From: an uncultured Clostridia bacterium
GTDB taxonomy: Bacteria > Bacillota > Clostridia > Oscillospirales > JAAYOS01
Assembly: GCA_947630675.1 (NCBI GenBank)
Contig: CANRIN010000018.1
Coordinates: forward strand, 1 to 32,486
Reading direction: 5' to 3'
DNA length: 32,486 nucleotides
In this document: in pieces, positions 6,959 through 14,340 of the stretch
How positions within the stretch are numbered: the stretch's first letter is position 1
Layout: each line of letters opens with the position of its first letter
Notes under the pieces: model-generated
What the model was told of the DNA's origin: nothing
Seen by the model: the letters and a program-made list of their open reading frames with translations, nothing else
The model's database searches: none
Program-made: the position numbers and the translations under genes

Positions 6959-8554
6959 ATGATACATAACCCGATAATACCCGGCTTCAACCCGGACCCG
7001 TCGATAGTCCGCGTGGGGGATGACTTCTATCTCGCGACCTCGTCCTTCTCCTACTTCCCGGGCATACCGCTTTACCACAGCCGCGACCTTGTGCACTGGG
7101 AGCTCATAAACTACGCGTTTACGAATCCGGACTATCTGCCTCTCGCGCCGGACGGCATCTCGGGCGGCCTGTTCGCCCCTACGCTTCGTTATCACGACGG
7201 GAAGTTCTATCTGATAGTCGTCAATATGAGTGTCCTCACCACCTACATCGTCACGGCAGACGACCCGCGCGGGGAGTGGAGCGAGCCGCACAAATTCCCG
7301 ATGCTCTTCGACCCCGACATCTTCTGGGACGACGACGGCTCCTGCTTCATAACCTACGCCGGCTCGATGATGCCCGGCGGGAACGACAAATACCGCATAG
7401 TCCACCGCGAGCTCGACCTTGAGAAGTGGGAGCTCGTAGGGGAGGAGTACGGGCTTTGGACGAGCGCCCTTGTGGATGCGTCCGCGCCGGAGGCACCGCA
7501 CATATATCACGTCGGCGACTGGTACTACCTCATGATAGCGGAGGGCGGAACCGAACACTACCACGCCGTGACGATAGCGCGCAGCCGCACTTTGCACGGC
7601 CCATACGAGGGATACCGCGGCAATCCGATACTCACGCACCGCCATCTCTCGAACATGCACCCGATATGCAACGTTGGCCATGCCGACCTCGTCGGACTGA
7701 AGGACGGGTCGTGGTACGCGGTCTTCCTCGGCAGCCGCATCTACGGCGGCTACCACAAGAACATGGGCCGTGAGACATTCATCGCCCCGGTCATTTGGGA
7801 GGACGGCTGGCCGGTCATATCGCCCGAGACCGGAAAGTGCGAGTTCATCTACCCGTCGCCGGATCTCCCGGAGCATCCGTTCCCGGAGAAACCCGCGCGG
7901 GACGATTTCGACGGAGAAAAGCTCTCTCTCGAGTGGAACTGGCTCGGCACGCCCGCGAATGTGCCGACACGCCTTGAGGACGGAAAGCTCGTCATACGCG
8001 CGGAGGGGACGATACGTCCCGAGTTTGTAAAGCCGGATATCGAGATGATAAGGCAGGGCGGCATGAAATTCACGCCGCACGCGCTCGGCTTCCTCGGGCG
8101 GCGCCAGCAGCACATGAGCTTCGAGGCAAAGACGCATATGGAGTTCACGCCGAACGCCGGAAGCTTCGCGGGCCTTGCGATGATCCAGAACAACTACGCG
8201 GGAATGAGCATCGAGCTCGCGGAAAAGGACGGACGCCGCGTCCTCCGCGCAGTGAAGCACGCCGCGTGGCAGGAGGGCGAGAGCTTCACGGATATGCAGA
8301 TAAAGAGCGAGACCGAGGTGCTTCGTGAGGTAGAGTGGGAGCACGACAGCGCCGTCCTCGAGATAAAGGCGGAGGGGCAGAGTCACAGCTTCCTCTACGG
8401 AGAGGACGAGGAGCATCTGCGCCCGCTGTATGAGGGCCTTGACGGCGGATACATCGGCAGCGAGACCGCCGGAGGCTTCGTCGGTGCGTTCATAGGGATG
8501 TTCGCCTCGGGAGACGGCGGCGAGGCGAAGTTCGATTGGTTCGAGTACAAATAA
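6959..8554 (+). CDS. Glycoside hydrolase family 43 (beta-xylosidase/arabinofuranosidase)
   Basis: A 531-residue cytosolic glycosidase without a signal peptide, expected to trim imported xylo- or arabino-oligosaccharides. The five-bladed propeller (about 1-310) opens with NPIIPGFNPDPS, where D13 is the catalytic base; D118 in LFDPDIFWDDDG is the pKa-modulating Asp and E178 in APEAPHIY the general acid. Residues 310-531 form a C-terminal concanavalin-like beta-sandwich (FLGRRQQH, FAGLAMIQNNYAGMS), as in XynB-type enzymes, and the length fits them (about 530-550). AAGGGAG precedes ATG. No transporter or second carbohydrate gene is adjacent, so it looks like a stand-alone hydrolase. Whether xylose or arabinose is preferred cannot be told by eye. 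Confidence 0.93.
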   Translation: MIHNPIIPGFNPDPSIVRVGDDFYLATSSFSYFPGIPLYHSRDLVHWELINYAFTNPDYLPLAPDGISGGLFAPTLRYHDGKFYLIVVNMSVLTTYIVTADDPRGEWSEPHKFPMLFDPDIFWDDDGSCFITYAGSMMPGGNDKYRIVHRELDLEKWELVGEEYGLWTSALVDASAPEAPHIYHVGDWYYLMIAEGGTEHYHAVTIARSRTLHGPYEGYRGNPILTHRHLSNMHPICNVGHADLVGLKDGSWYAVFLGSRIYGGYHKNMGRETFIAPVIWEDGWPVISPETGKCEFIYPSPDLPEHPFPEKPARDDFDGEKLSLEWNWLGTPANVPTRLEDGKLVIRAEGTIRPEFVKPDIEMIRQGGMKFTPHALGFLGRRQQHMSFEAKTHMEFTPNAGSFAGLAMIQNNYAGMSIELAEKDGRRVLRAVKHAAWQEGESFTDMQIKSETEVLREVEWEHDSAVLEIKAEGQSHSFLYGEDEEHLRPLYEGLDGGYIGSETAGGFVGAFIGMFASGDGGEAKFDWFEYK

Positions 8555-8555
8555 A

Positions 8556-9005
8556 AATTCGGCGCGAAATGTGCTCGGGCAATAAATTGCCCTGCGCACC
8601 CTTTCGCAATTCCCAAACGCTCCGATGGAGCGTTTGGGAGCCCTTCCGATTGAAATGCTCGCCCCGAATGAATCGGGGCTCCGCAAATTCGGCGCTTTGC
8701 GCCGAATTTGACCGCGCGAACCGGCGCGGAACCGCCTTCGGCGGAAAATCGACGCACGTTCCGCGATAGGTGTAAATTTCGCCGCTCTCCGGTGCGTATA
8801 AAGTCGGGACGTCGGCGCGAAGCGCCGAGGTCTGATGCGCCCGGTAGAAAGTTACGGTGCGTAACAAGTCGGCGGGCGCATTGACGCCGGAAAAAACGGA
8901 TTTGACTCTATTTCGCGCCAAAGGCGCGAAACTCTGCGAGGCGGTCGGCGCGAAATGTGCTCGCTTCGCTGCGCACCCTTTCGCGCCGAGGCCGTCGGCA
9001 GAGTT
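8556..9005. repeat. Palindrome-rich intergenic locus C
   Basis: A stretch between the convergent GH43 and BlaR1-like genes with no credible gene. It contains two copies of the GGCGCGAAATGTGCTCG module (near 8560 and 8945), CCCAAACGCTCC/GGAGCGTTTGGG (near 8614-8640) followed by TTCCGATTGAAATGCTCG as in locus A, GCCCCGA/TCGGGGC (near 8662-8682), AAATTCGGCGC/GCGCCGAATTT (8685-8710), CCGCC/GGCGG followed by AAAATCGACGCA as in A, a roughly 90-bp module at 8801-8892 shared with locus E, and TTTCGCGCC/GGCGCGAAA (8911-8931) with the ACTCTGCGAGGC tail (8931-8942). GGTGTAAATTTCGCCG near 8769 is found inverted in element D. Confidence 0.85.
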
Positions 9006-9039
9006 CTACTCTGTCCGGCGACTTACTTTTTGCGAAATT

Positions 9040-10911
9040 TTACCAATCGACCGTGAACGCGTACTCCGCGCGGCAGGTCGCGCCGCCGCAGTCGAGCTCG
9101 ACCTTCACCGTGTACACGGCGGCGAAGTCCGCCGGGTCGACGGCAAACACATCACCATCGGGACGTGCCTCCGCACGGACGGTTTTGCCGCCCGCCGCGG
9201 GGCAGTATTCGACCTCGACCTCCGAGACGGCCGGCATAGAGAACGAGAGCTGCATCCCGTCCGGCTGCATCCCGTAGATGCCGCTCACGTCGCTCACGCT
9301 CCGCGCGCGGTCGCAGACCGTCCGCTCGCTCCCGTCCGCGTCGATGAAGGTGAGAACATCCGGCGTGACTTCCAACGAGTGACCGGTCACGCTGTTACTG
9401 CCGCTGGAGAGCAGGACTTTGAGCTCGGGTATCTCCGGCGCAATATGCCGGAGAAGGTCCTCGTCCGCGCCGCCCCGGATAAAATAGTTCGAGGTTCGGA
9501 GCTGAAGATGGCTGTCGTACTTTTTGACTGTGAGGTAGTTTTCGTATATGTCAAGATAGAGAGACGAACCGTCGGCCCGCTTGTACACCGCTTCCATCAG
9601 TCTGTCCTCATCGGGCGGGTCAAGAAGGAATGAGGACATATTTTCAAGCTCCAGCCCGGAGAGATATTCGGAAAGCGCGTCCGCGTCTATGTTGTCCGGC
9701 GTATCCCCGGTGAGGTCGTAGCTGCCGCCGGTGAAGTAAGCCCTGCCATCGTCTCTTCGGACGGAGGTGAGGGTGTACTCGTCGGCGCCGAATATTGCGT
9801 CGCTTCCCGAGACTTCTCCGTATACGAGCGCGACGCTGCCGGTGCATATCAGCAGCAGAAACAGCAGGACACCCGCGATTATCGCGCCCGCTTTCCGCGC
9901 CTTGGGACGCATGACCGCGCCGAGACGGTAGCGCACCGACGCGGCGGAGGAGGAGAGGCAGGTCGAAAACCCACTGTCGTCCCCCGCGGTATTCAGTATC
10001 AGCTCGGCGTAGAGACGCTTTGTCTCGGAACCGCAGCCGAGAAGGACCGTCTCGTCACAGCTGAGCTCGAGGTCCTCCGCGTTCTTTCTCGACGCTATCC
10101 AGATAAGCGGATCAAACCAGCAGACCGCCGAGCAGAAGACCATGAAGAACTTGCACCATACGTCCTCGCGCTCGATGTGGACCACCTCGTGGCGGAAAAT
10201 GAGGCACAGCTCCTCCGGCGTGTACTTTCTCTCCGGCAGGACTATCCTCGTCGTAAAGCGGAAGAGACCTATCGAGAGCGGAGAGCGGACCGCGTCCGAG
10301 ACGACGGGGCGGTACAGCGAGCGCTGCTTACGCTTGCCGGGACGGTACCTCCACGCCTCCTCGAGCAGTATCGTGACGGCTTCGGGATCGTCAAGCGGCC
10401 TTGCGTTCTTGAGTATCCTGTGCCGGAAGACGAGGTGCGAGATTATTTTCCACAGGAAGACTACTATAAATCCCGCGCCCCAGATCCCTATGAGCCACCA
10501 TATATTTATCCTGCGAAGATGAAGGACGAACACCGGCATATCGAAGCCGCGGTATACGTTGCTCCAGGCGAAGGTGAAAAAGAGAAAGTCGGGGAGCATC
10601 CAGATAAGCGCCACGGTCCGTGCGCAGATGTGCCGCCGCAGCACCGGCAGAAGCGGGAGAAGCAGGGCGTAGTAGACGCAAATCTCCGCAAATATCGGGA
10701 AAAACACCGCAAACAGCTCGGGAAGCGACCCCGCGCCGTATTTGTATACACAGACGCCGCAGATGAGGAGAACGTAAAGCGGCAGAATTACCGAGTAGCT
10801 GAAAAGGCGGTGACTGCCTTTTTCGCTCTCCTCGCCCTCCTCCAGGTCAAACCACATCAGGACGGCGAAGGCGAATATCGCGCTTATGAGCGCCGAGAAG
10901 AAAATGCCCAT
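9040..10911 (-). CDS. BlaR1-like M56 membrane metallopeptidase with non-PBP ectodomain
   Basis: A 623-residue membrane protein, the likely sensor-protease partner of the BlaI-like repressor just upstream. The N-terminal half has several membrane segments (about 1-20, 38-58, 64-90, 100-118, 138-160). A cytosolic M56 zinc-protease domain follows, with RHEVVH (H241/H245) and the third ligand in LELSCDE (E282). A final membrane span (about 342-365) precedes a 255-residue outer domain. That outer domain lacks the penicillin-binding motifs (SxxK, SxN, KTG) of true BlaR1, so it is probably not a beta-lactam sensor. I use ATG 10911 (TGATG overlap with the repressor gene); GTG 10914 is an alternative. 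No beta-lactamase gene is in the window. The gene ends just before locus C. Confidence 0.85.
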   Translation of the reverse strand: MGIFFSALISAIFAFAVLMWFDLEEGEESEKGSHRLFSYSVILPLYVLLICGVCVYKYGAGSLPELFAVFFPIFAEICVYYALLLPLLPVLRRHICARTVALIWMLPDFLFFTFAWSNVYRGFDMPVFVLHLRRINIWWLIGIWGAGFIVVFLWKIISHLVFRHRILKNARPLDDPEAVTILLEEAWRYRPGKRKQRSLYRPVVSDAVRSPLSIGLFRFTTRIVLPERKYTPEELCLIFRHEVVHIEREDVWCKFFMVFCSAVCWFDPLIWIASRKNAEDLELSCDETVLLGCGSETKRLYAELILNTAGDDSGFSTCLSSSAASVRYRLGAVMRPKARKAGAIIAGVLLFLLLICTGSVALVYGEVSGSDAIFGADEYTLTSVRRDDGRAYFTGGSYDLTGDTPDNIDADALSEYLSGLELENMSSFLLDPPDEDRLMEAVYKRADGSSLYLDIYENYLTVKKYDSHLQLRTSNYFIRGGADEDLLRHIAPEIPELKVLLSSGSNSVTGHSLEVTPDVLTFIDADGSERTVCDRARSVSDVSGIYGMQPDGMQLSFSMPAVSEVEVEYCPAAGGKTVRAEARPDGDVFAVDPADFAAVYTVKVELDCGGATCRAEYAFTVDW

Positions 10912-11288
10912 CACAGCGCCCCCTCGTCAAGGAGCCGCCGAAGCTCGGCTATCTCCTCCTTCGTGAGCCCTCCGTCGCAGAGCGCGGACGCGAACGCCGA
11001 CACGCTCCCACCGCACAGCTTGTCAAAGAACCGGCGGCTCTGCGAGGCGAGGTAGTCCTGCTTCACGACGAGCGGAACGTACTCCGAGCGCCGCCCGTTC
11101 TTTTCTATCGATATAAAGCCCTTCTCCGCGAGGCGGGTGAGCAGGGTGAGGAGCGTTGTCTGCGCCATTGGGTGGGTCTTATGAAGTATTTCGTCTATGC
11201 CTGCGCGCGTGACGGGCGGGGTACAGTCCCAGACGGCCTGCATGACCTCGAGCTCCGCGTCCGGCAGGCGTCGGAAGGTGCCGTTCAT
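10911..11288 (-). CDS. BlaI/MecI/CopY-family transcriptional repressor
   Basis: A 125-residue winged-helix repressor. The start, FRRLPDAELEVMQAVWDC, is the standard BlaI N-terminus, followed by the DNA-binding wing around TTLLTLLTRLAEKGFI and a C-terminal helical dimerisation part ending in LTKEEIAELRRLLDEG. Family members bind TACA...TGTA dyads as dimers and are inactivated when the M56 partner causes their cleavage. Two perfect dyads lie directly upstream in its own promoter, so autorepression is strongly suggested. AAGGAGG precedes ATG. It forms a two-gene operon with the BlaR1-like gene (overlapping stop and start). Confidence 0.93.
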   Translation of the reverse strand: MNGTFRRLPDAELEVMQAVWDCTPPVTRAGIDEILHKTHPMAQTTLLTLLTRLAEKGFISIEKNGRRSEYVPLVVKQDYLASQSRRFFDKLCGGSVSAFASALCDGGLTKEEIAELRRLLDEGAL

Positions 11289-11304
11289 AGAGATGCCTCC
11301 TTTA

Positions 11305-11346
11305 TTCTACAAATGTAGAAACTATTATAATTCTACATTTGTAGAA
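11305..11346. promoter_or_regulatory. Double operator for the BlaI-like repressor
   Basis: Two 16-bp dyads with identical 6-bp arms: TTCTACAAATGTAGAA (11305-11320) and TTCTACATTTGTAGAA (11331-11346). The second is the exact reverse complement of the first; their centres are 26 bp apart. The TACA...TGTA core matches the known BlaI/MecI operator consensus. The distal dyad covers the -10 box and part of the spacer of the promoter; the other lies just past it, before the start codon. Confidence 0.85.
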
Positions 11347-11358
11347 TATGTTTGTCAA
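11330..11358 (-). promoter_or_regulatory. Promoter of the BlaI/BlaR1-like operon
   Basis: Minus strand: a perfect TTGACA (11358-11353), a 17-bp spacer, then TAGAAT (11335-11330). The -10 and half the spacer lie within the second operator, so bound repressor would block polymerase. Confidence 0.7.
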
Positions 11359-11393
11359 GCCCCTCCGCGAAAATTCGGCTAAATTTTAGGCAC

Positions 11394-11424
11394 GAAAAAA
11401 CGGACGGCGCGATGCCGTCCGTTT
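11394..11424 (-). terminator. Intrinsic terminator of the mannosyltransferase operon
   Basis: An 11-bp stem, AAACGGACGGC/GCCGTCCGTTT (11398-11424), with a 5-nt loop; on the minus strand the stem runs into TTTTTT. It starts 15 bp after the stop codon and insulates the downstream BlaI-like operon. Confidence 0.8.
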
Positions 11425-11439
11425 CGTTCGTGTATTGAA

Positions 11440-12780
11440 CTAAGTTTCGCTCTCGGTCTCGGAGCCGCCGGTGCGCCTGCCGAAGAGGCGCATCACGACC
11501 GTCGCCGTGACGACGGTGAGCGCCGCCGCCATCAGCATCGCCGCGAGTGAGTGCCGGAAGCGGTAGAAGCCGTTGAGGTACGCGTCATAGCATATCATGC
11601 TCGCCGCCTGTACGAGCACCGGCGCGGTGAAGTGTACCGCGCCCGCGCAGGCGCATACGACGCTCAGCACCTCCGCGATATAGAAGTACCGCTCGTGCAT
11701 GTACGGCAGAAAGAAGGGGATGCCGATGCACATAGCGAGCGTGAGGAGCATTATCCCGCGGTCGTCGAGGCTCTCCCGGCGGAGAAACGCCGCGGCGAGC
11801 AGAGCAGCAAGGAACAGGAACGCCAGCACGACGAGCAGAAGTGCGTAGGGCTGCGGGTTTGCCGCGTCCTTGAACAGGACGGCAAAGTTCGGCGCGTTCA
11901 GGGTTATGCGTGAGGAGTACTCTCCCGCCTGATGGACGTATATCAGTATCGCGTCGAGCGGGGGACGGCCCGCGATAATCGCGGGCAGCGCCATCACGGC
12001 ATAGAAGGCGGGAAAGAGCGGGACATGCCGCCACTTTATATGCCCGAGCATGAGAAACACCGCGAACACCGGCAGAAGGAATACCGCCTGGAGCTTGAAC
12101 GCGAAGGACACCGCGCCGAAGAGCATCGCGAGCACCGGACGGCGCTCGAACGCAAAGTAGAGCGCGCCGAGCGCGAACGCGGTGTAGATGCTGTCGCACT
12201 GGGCCCAGAGGGCGCTGTTGAGAAACACCGTCGGCAGCAGCAGGACCGCAAAGTACGCCGTGAGGCGCGCCGAGAGGCTTTCGGTAAGCCGCGATGTGAG
12301 CCGCAGAGCGAAGAACGCCGCGAGCACGTCGAACGCGACCGACGACAGCTTTATCAGATAGAGGTCGTCTATCGGAATGTAGGAGAAGAAGGCAAGCAGG
12401 TAGAGATAGGGGAGGTTGTAGTCTCCCACCGGAACGTCCAGCGCGGCAAAGCCGCCGTTCTCGCGGTAGAACTGCACCCAGTTCACAAGGAACGAGTTGT
12501 AGTCGCCGGAGCGATAGTCGATGAAGCATATCCGTAGGGCAAATGCCGCCGCTGCCGCCGCTATCGAGATGGCGAGGACGCCGCCGTGTTCGAGATATCC
12601 GTCCCGCCACAGAAAAAAGAGCGAGAGGAACATCAGCACGCCGAAGAGCAGATAGACCGCAATTTCATTCTGCGCCCGGTAGGAACCGTAGTTTGCCATG
12701 AGAGCAAAGGCCAGTGACGCCGCGCCGCAGACTGCAAGGGTCAAAGGGGCGCGGCGGCATGGAGCCTTGTCCGTTGCCAT
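11440..12780 (-). CDS. Gpi18-like membrane mannosyltransferase (GT-C fold)
   Basis: A 446-residue polytopic membrane protein with roughly ten to twelve hydrophobic segments. The first extracytoplasmic loop holds FIDYRSGDYNSFLVNW, then GDYNLPYLYLLA, as in the COG5542 group (related to eukaryotic Gpi18) of lipid-linked-sugar-dependent glycosyltransferases; acidic residues in this loop are typical of GT-C enzymes. Later segments MLFGAVSFAFKLQAVFLLPV and FFLPYMHERYFYIAE (an HERYFY signature) fit the same family. Such enzymes transfer a sugar, often mannose, from a polyprenyl donor to cell-surface glycans outside the membrane. The ATG follows the stop of the VOC gene with no gap, so the two form an operon. 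The acceptor is unknown. Confidence 0.8.
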   Translation of the reverse strand: MATDKAPCRRAPLTLAVCGAASLAFALMANYGSYRAQNEIAVYLLFGVLMFLSLFFLWRDGYLEHGGVLAISIAAAAAAFALRICFIDYRSGDYNSFLVNWVQFYRENGGFAALDVPVGDYNLPYLYLLAFFSYIPIDDLYLIKLSSVAFDVLAAFFALRLTSRLTESLSARLTAYFAVLLLPTVFLNSALWAQCDSIYTAFALGALYFAFERRPVLAMLFGAVSFAFKLQAVFLLPVFAVFLMLGHIKWRHVPLFPAFYAVMALPAIIAGRPPLDAILIYVHQAGEYSSRITLNAPNFAVLFKDAANPQPYALLLVVLAFLFLAALLAAAFLRRESLDDRGIMLLTLAMCIGIPFFLPYMHERYFYIAEVLSVVCACAGAVHFTAPVLVQAASMICYDAYLNGFYRFRHSLAAMLMAAALTVVTATVVMRLFGRRTGGSETESET

Positions 12781-13155
12781 TTACTCCACCTCGAAGAATT
12801 CTATCGACTCGCCGTCCGGCCCGAGCACGAACGCGTTCGTCATCGGCGCGCTGCCGCCGAGATTGCCGTCGCGCGGCTCGCTCTTGACCGTGGCGCCGTT
12901 CGCGACGGCGCGGTCGAATGCCTCGCGCGCGTTGTCGGTGTGCAGGGCGATGTGCGCCCAGGGCTGATTCTCGCTGCCGGTGGCGTGCGGGATGAGCTCG
13001 ACCGTCGCGCCGGGCGCGAGCTCGACCATGTAGATTTTGTGGTCGTCCGGGCCGAAGCTCATGGTCACCTTGCCGCCGAGCGCCTCGGTGTAGAACTTCA
13101 GGCTGCGGGCCGTGTCGTTTACGTAGAGTCCGATGTGATGATAACCTTTGATCAT
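12781..13155 (-). CDS. VOC (glyoxalase/bleomycin-resistance fold) protein
   Basis: A 124-residue single VOC protein of two beta-alpha-beta-beta-beta modules. Putative metal ligands are H7 (YHHIGLYV), E53 (VELIPH), H68 (WAHIALH) and E119 (SIEFFEV), the H-E-H-E pattern of glyoxalase I-like enzymes; the ending LGPDGESIEFFE is classic. The open frame extends far upstream into element D, but the ATG at 13155 is chosen because GGAGG sits 9 nt upstream and VOC homology begins exactly there. Its likely promoter lies beyond element D (13382-13410), giving a leader of about 220 nt. Glyoxalase activity or another small-molecule role cannot be separated by sequence alone. Confidence 0.88.
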   Translation of the reverse strand: MIKGYHHIGLYVNDTARSLKFYTEALGGKVTMSFGPDDHKIYMVELAPGATVELIPHATGSENQPWAHIALHTDNAREAFDRAVANGATVKSEPRDGNLGGSAPMTNAFVLGPDGESIEFFEVE

Positions 13156-13195
13156 TTTGAGTACCTCCAATTCGATATTTGCAAAGAGCGGAAAA

Positions 13196-13381
13196 ATTCT
13201 AATCGGTAAATTTCGGCGGCAAGTACGGCGAAATTTACACCTCTCGCGTAGCGCGCGTCGAAAGCGGCAAAGCCGCTGAGGCGCGAAGCGGAGCGTTGCC
13301 GTCGGCAGGGCTTCGCCCTGTACGACGGCCTCGCGGCAAATGGGTAAGCGAGCGAAGCGAGCGCGATTTGCCGCGACTATT
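13196..13381 (-). repeat. Structured leader element D (inverted partner of B)
   Basis: Read on the minus strand, this begins one base after the TATAAT box, with AATAGTCGCGGCAAAT, and follows the module order of element B. The stems are CGCGGCAAAT/ATTTGCCGCG (13332-13341 with 13366-13375) enclosing a CGCTCGCTTCGCTCGC spacer, GCCGTCG-GCAGGGC type (13298-13329), AGCGGC/GCCGCT (13263-13277), and GTAAATTTCG/CGAAATTTAC (13206-13238). The 16-bp-arm stem of B is absent. Arm differences from B are compensated in the opposite arm: GGGAAAT/ATTTCCC becomes GGCAAAT/ATTTGCC, and GACGGC/GCCGTC becomes AGCGGC/GCCGCT. It fills most of the leader of the VOC-mannosyltransferase operon. Confidence 0.8.
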
Positions 13382-13410
13382 ATTATACTACATATCGTCC
13401 TGCATAACAA
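13382..13410 (-). promoter_or_regulatory. Promoter upstream of element D
   Basis: Minus strand: TTGTTA (13410-13405), a 17-bp spacer, then a perfect TATAAT (13387-13382), immediately followed by element D, exactly as at locus B. Confidence 0.65.
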
Positions 13411-13446
13411 GGCATAAAATGTTTGTAAAAAATTATCGTCATACCC

Positions 13447-13475
13447 TTTCATACACGGTCGAAACGTGCTATAAT
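13447..13475 (+). promoter_or_regulatory. Promoter for rlmB
   Basis: TTTCAT (13447-13452), a 17-bp spacer and TATAAT (13470-13475). It is divergent from the element D promoter; the -35 is only moderate. Confidence 0.5.
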
Positions 13476-13539
13476 ATCAAACAGGTATATCCCGAAATAT
13501 GTCTTCGGATATACTCGAGACCAGTTGTGGAGGGCGAGC

Positions 13540-14322
13540 ATGAGAGACGAGCGCGAGAGAGAGCGGGACACAGCCTCCGAGGACCTCGTAGAGGGCAGAA
13601 ACCCGGTGCTTGAGGCACTTGAGGCCGGCAAGATGATAGACAAGCTCTATATCGCGCGCGACCCGGACGGGGCGCTCCGCCGCATTGCGGCCATAGCCCG
13701 CGAGAAGGGCGCGGCGGTGGTCGAGGTCGACCGCCGCAAGCTCGATGCGATGAGCCGCACGCGTTCGCACCAGGGAGTGATAGGCAGGATGCCTGCGAGG
13801 GAATATGCCGAGCTTGACGACATCCTCGCGGCCTGCGCGGCAAAGCCGAAGGACACGCCGCCCCTGCTCGTCATATGCGACGGGGTGACCGACCCCAATA
13901 ACCTCGGCGCCATAATCCGCTCTGCGGAGGCTGCCGGGGCAGACGGCGTGATAACCCGTGAGCGACGTGCGGCGGGCCTCACCGCAATGGTGAGCAAGGC
14001 GTCCGCCGGCGCTCTAGAGCATATACCGGTGGCACGCGTCGCAAATATCACTTCGCTTATAGAACGGCTGAAAAAGGAAGGCTTCTGGATATTCGGAACG
14101 GCCGGAGGCGGCAGCACGTCGCTCTACGAAACCGACTTCAACACGTCCGCCGCGATAGTCGTCGGGGCTGAGGGAGACGGAGTGAGCCGGCTCGTGCTCG
14201 AACGGTGCGACTATACCGTGTCGATACCGATGCTCGGAAGGATGAGCTCGCTCAATGCGAGCGCGGCGGCGGCCGTCGTGCTGTTCGAGGCGGTCCGCCA
14301 ACGCATGAAGAAGCAAGACTGA
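13540..14322 (+). CDS. rlmB: TrmH-family 23S rRNA 2'-O-methyltransferase (RlmB-type)
   Basis: A 260-residue SPOUT methyltransferase that most likely methylates the ribose of a 23S rRNA guanosine (G2251 in E. coli numbering). The N-terminal L30e-like domain starts with VEGRNPVLEAL. The trefoil-knot domain has all three motifs: GVTDPNNLGAIIRSAEAAG (N121 and R127), IVVGAEGDGVS (E211), and IPMLGRMSSLNASAAAA (N239). ATG 13540 is preferred over the in-frame TTG at 13525 because GGAGGG lies 5 nt before it; the first 13 residues are charged and probably disordered. Eighteen nucleotides separate it from the next gene, so the two are probably cotranscribed. A related tRNA methyltransferase function cannot be fully excluded. 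Confidence 0.92.
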   Translation: MRDERERERDTASEDLVEGRNPVLEALEAGKMIDKLYIARDPDGALRRIAAIAREKGAAVVEVDRRKLDAMSRTRSHQGVIGRMPAREYAELDDILAACAAKPKDTPPLLVICDGVTDPNNLGAIIRSAEAAGADGVITRERRAAGLTAMVSKASAGALEHIPVARVANITSLIERLKKEGFWIFGTAGGGSTSLYETDFNTSAAIVVGAEGDGVSRLVLERCDYTVSIPMLGRMSSLNASAAAAVVLFEAVRQRMKKQD

Positions 14323-14340
14323 TTAGGACGGTGAGTTTAC

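Noticed and set aside
6755-8686. A 643-codon open frame on the minus strand opposite the GH43 gene
   Set aside because: It lies wholly over a gene with complete catalytic motifs, has no recognisable domain, and is explained by GC-rich codon composition.
9040-11288. Beta-lactam resistance module
   Set aside because: No beta-lactamase or PBP2a gene and no penicillin-binding domain in the sensor; only the regulatory architecture is shared.
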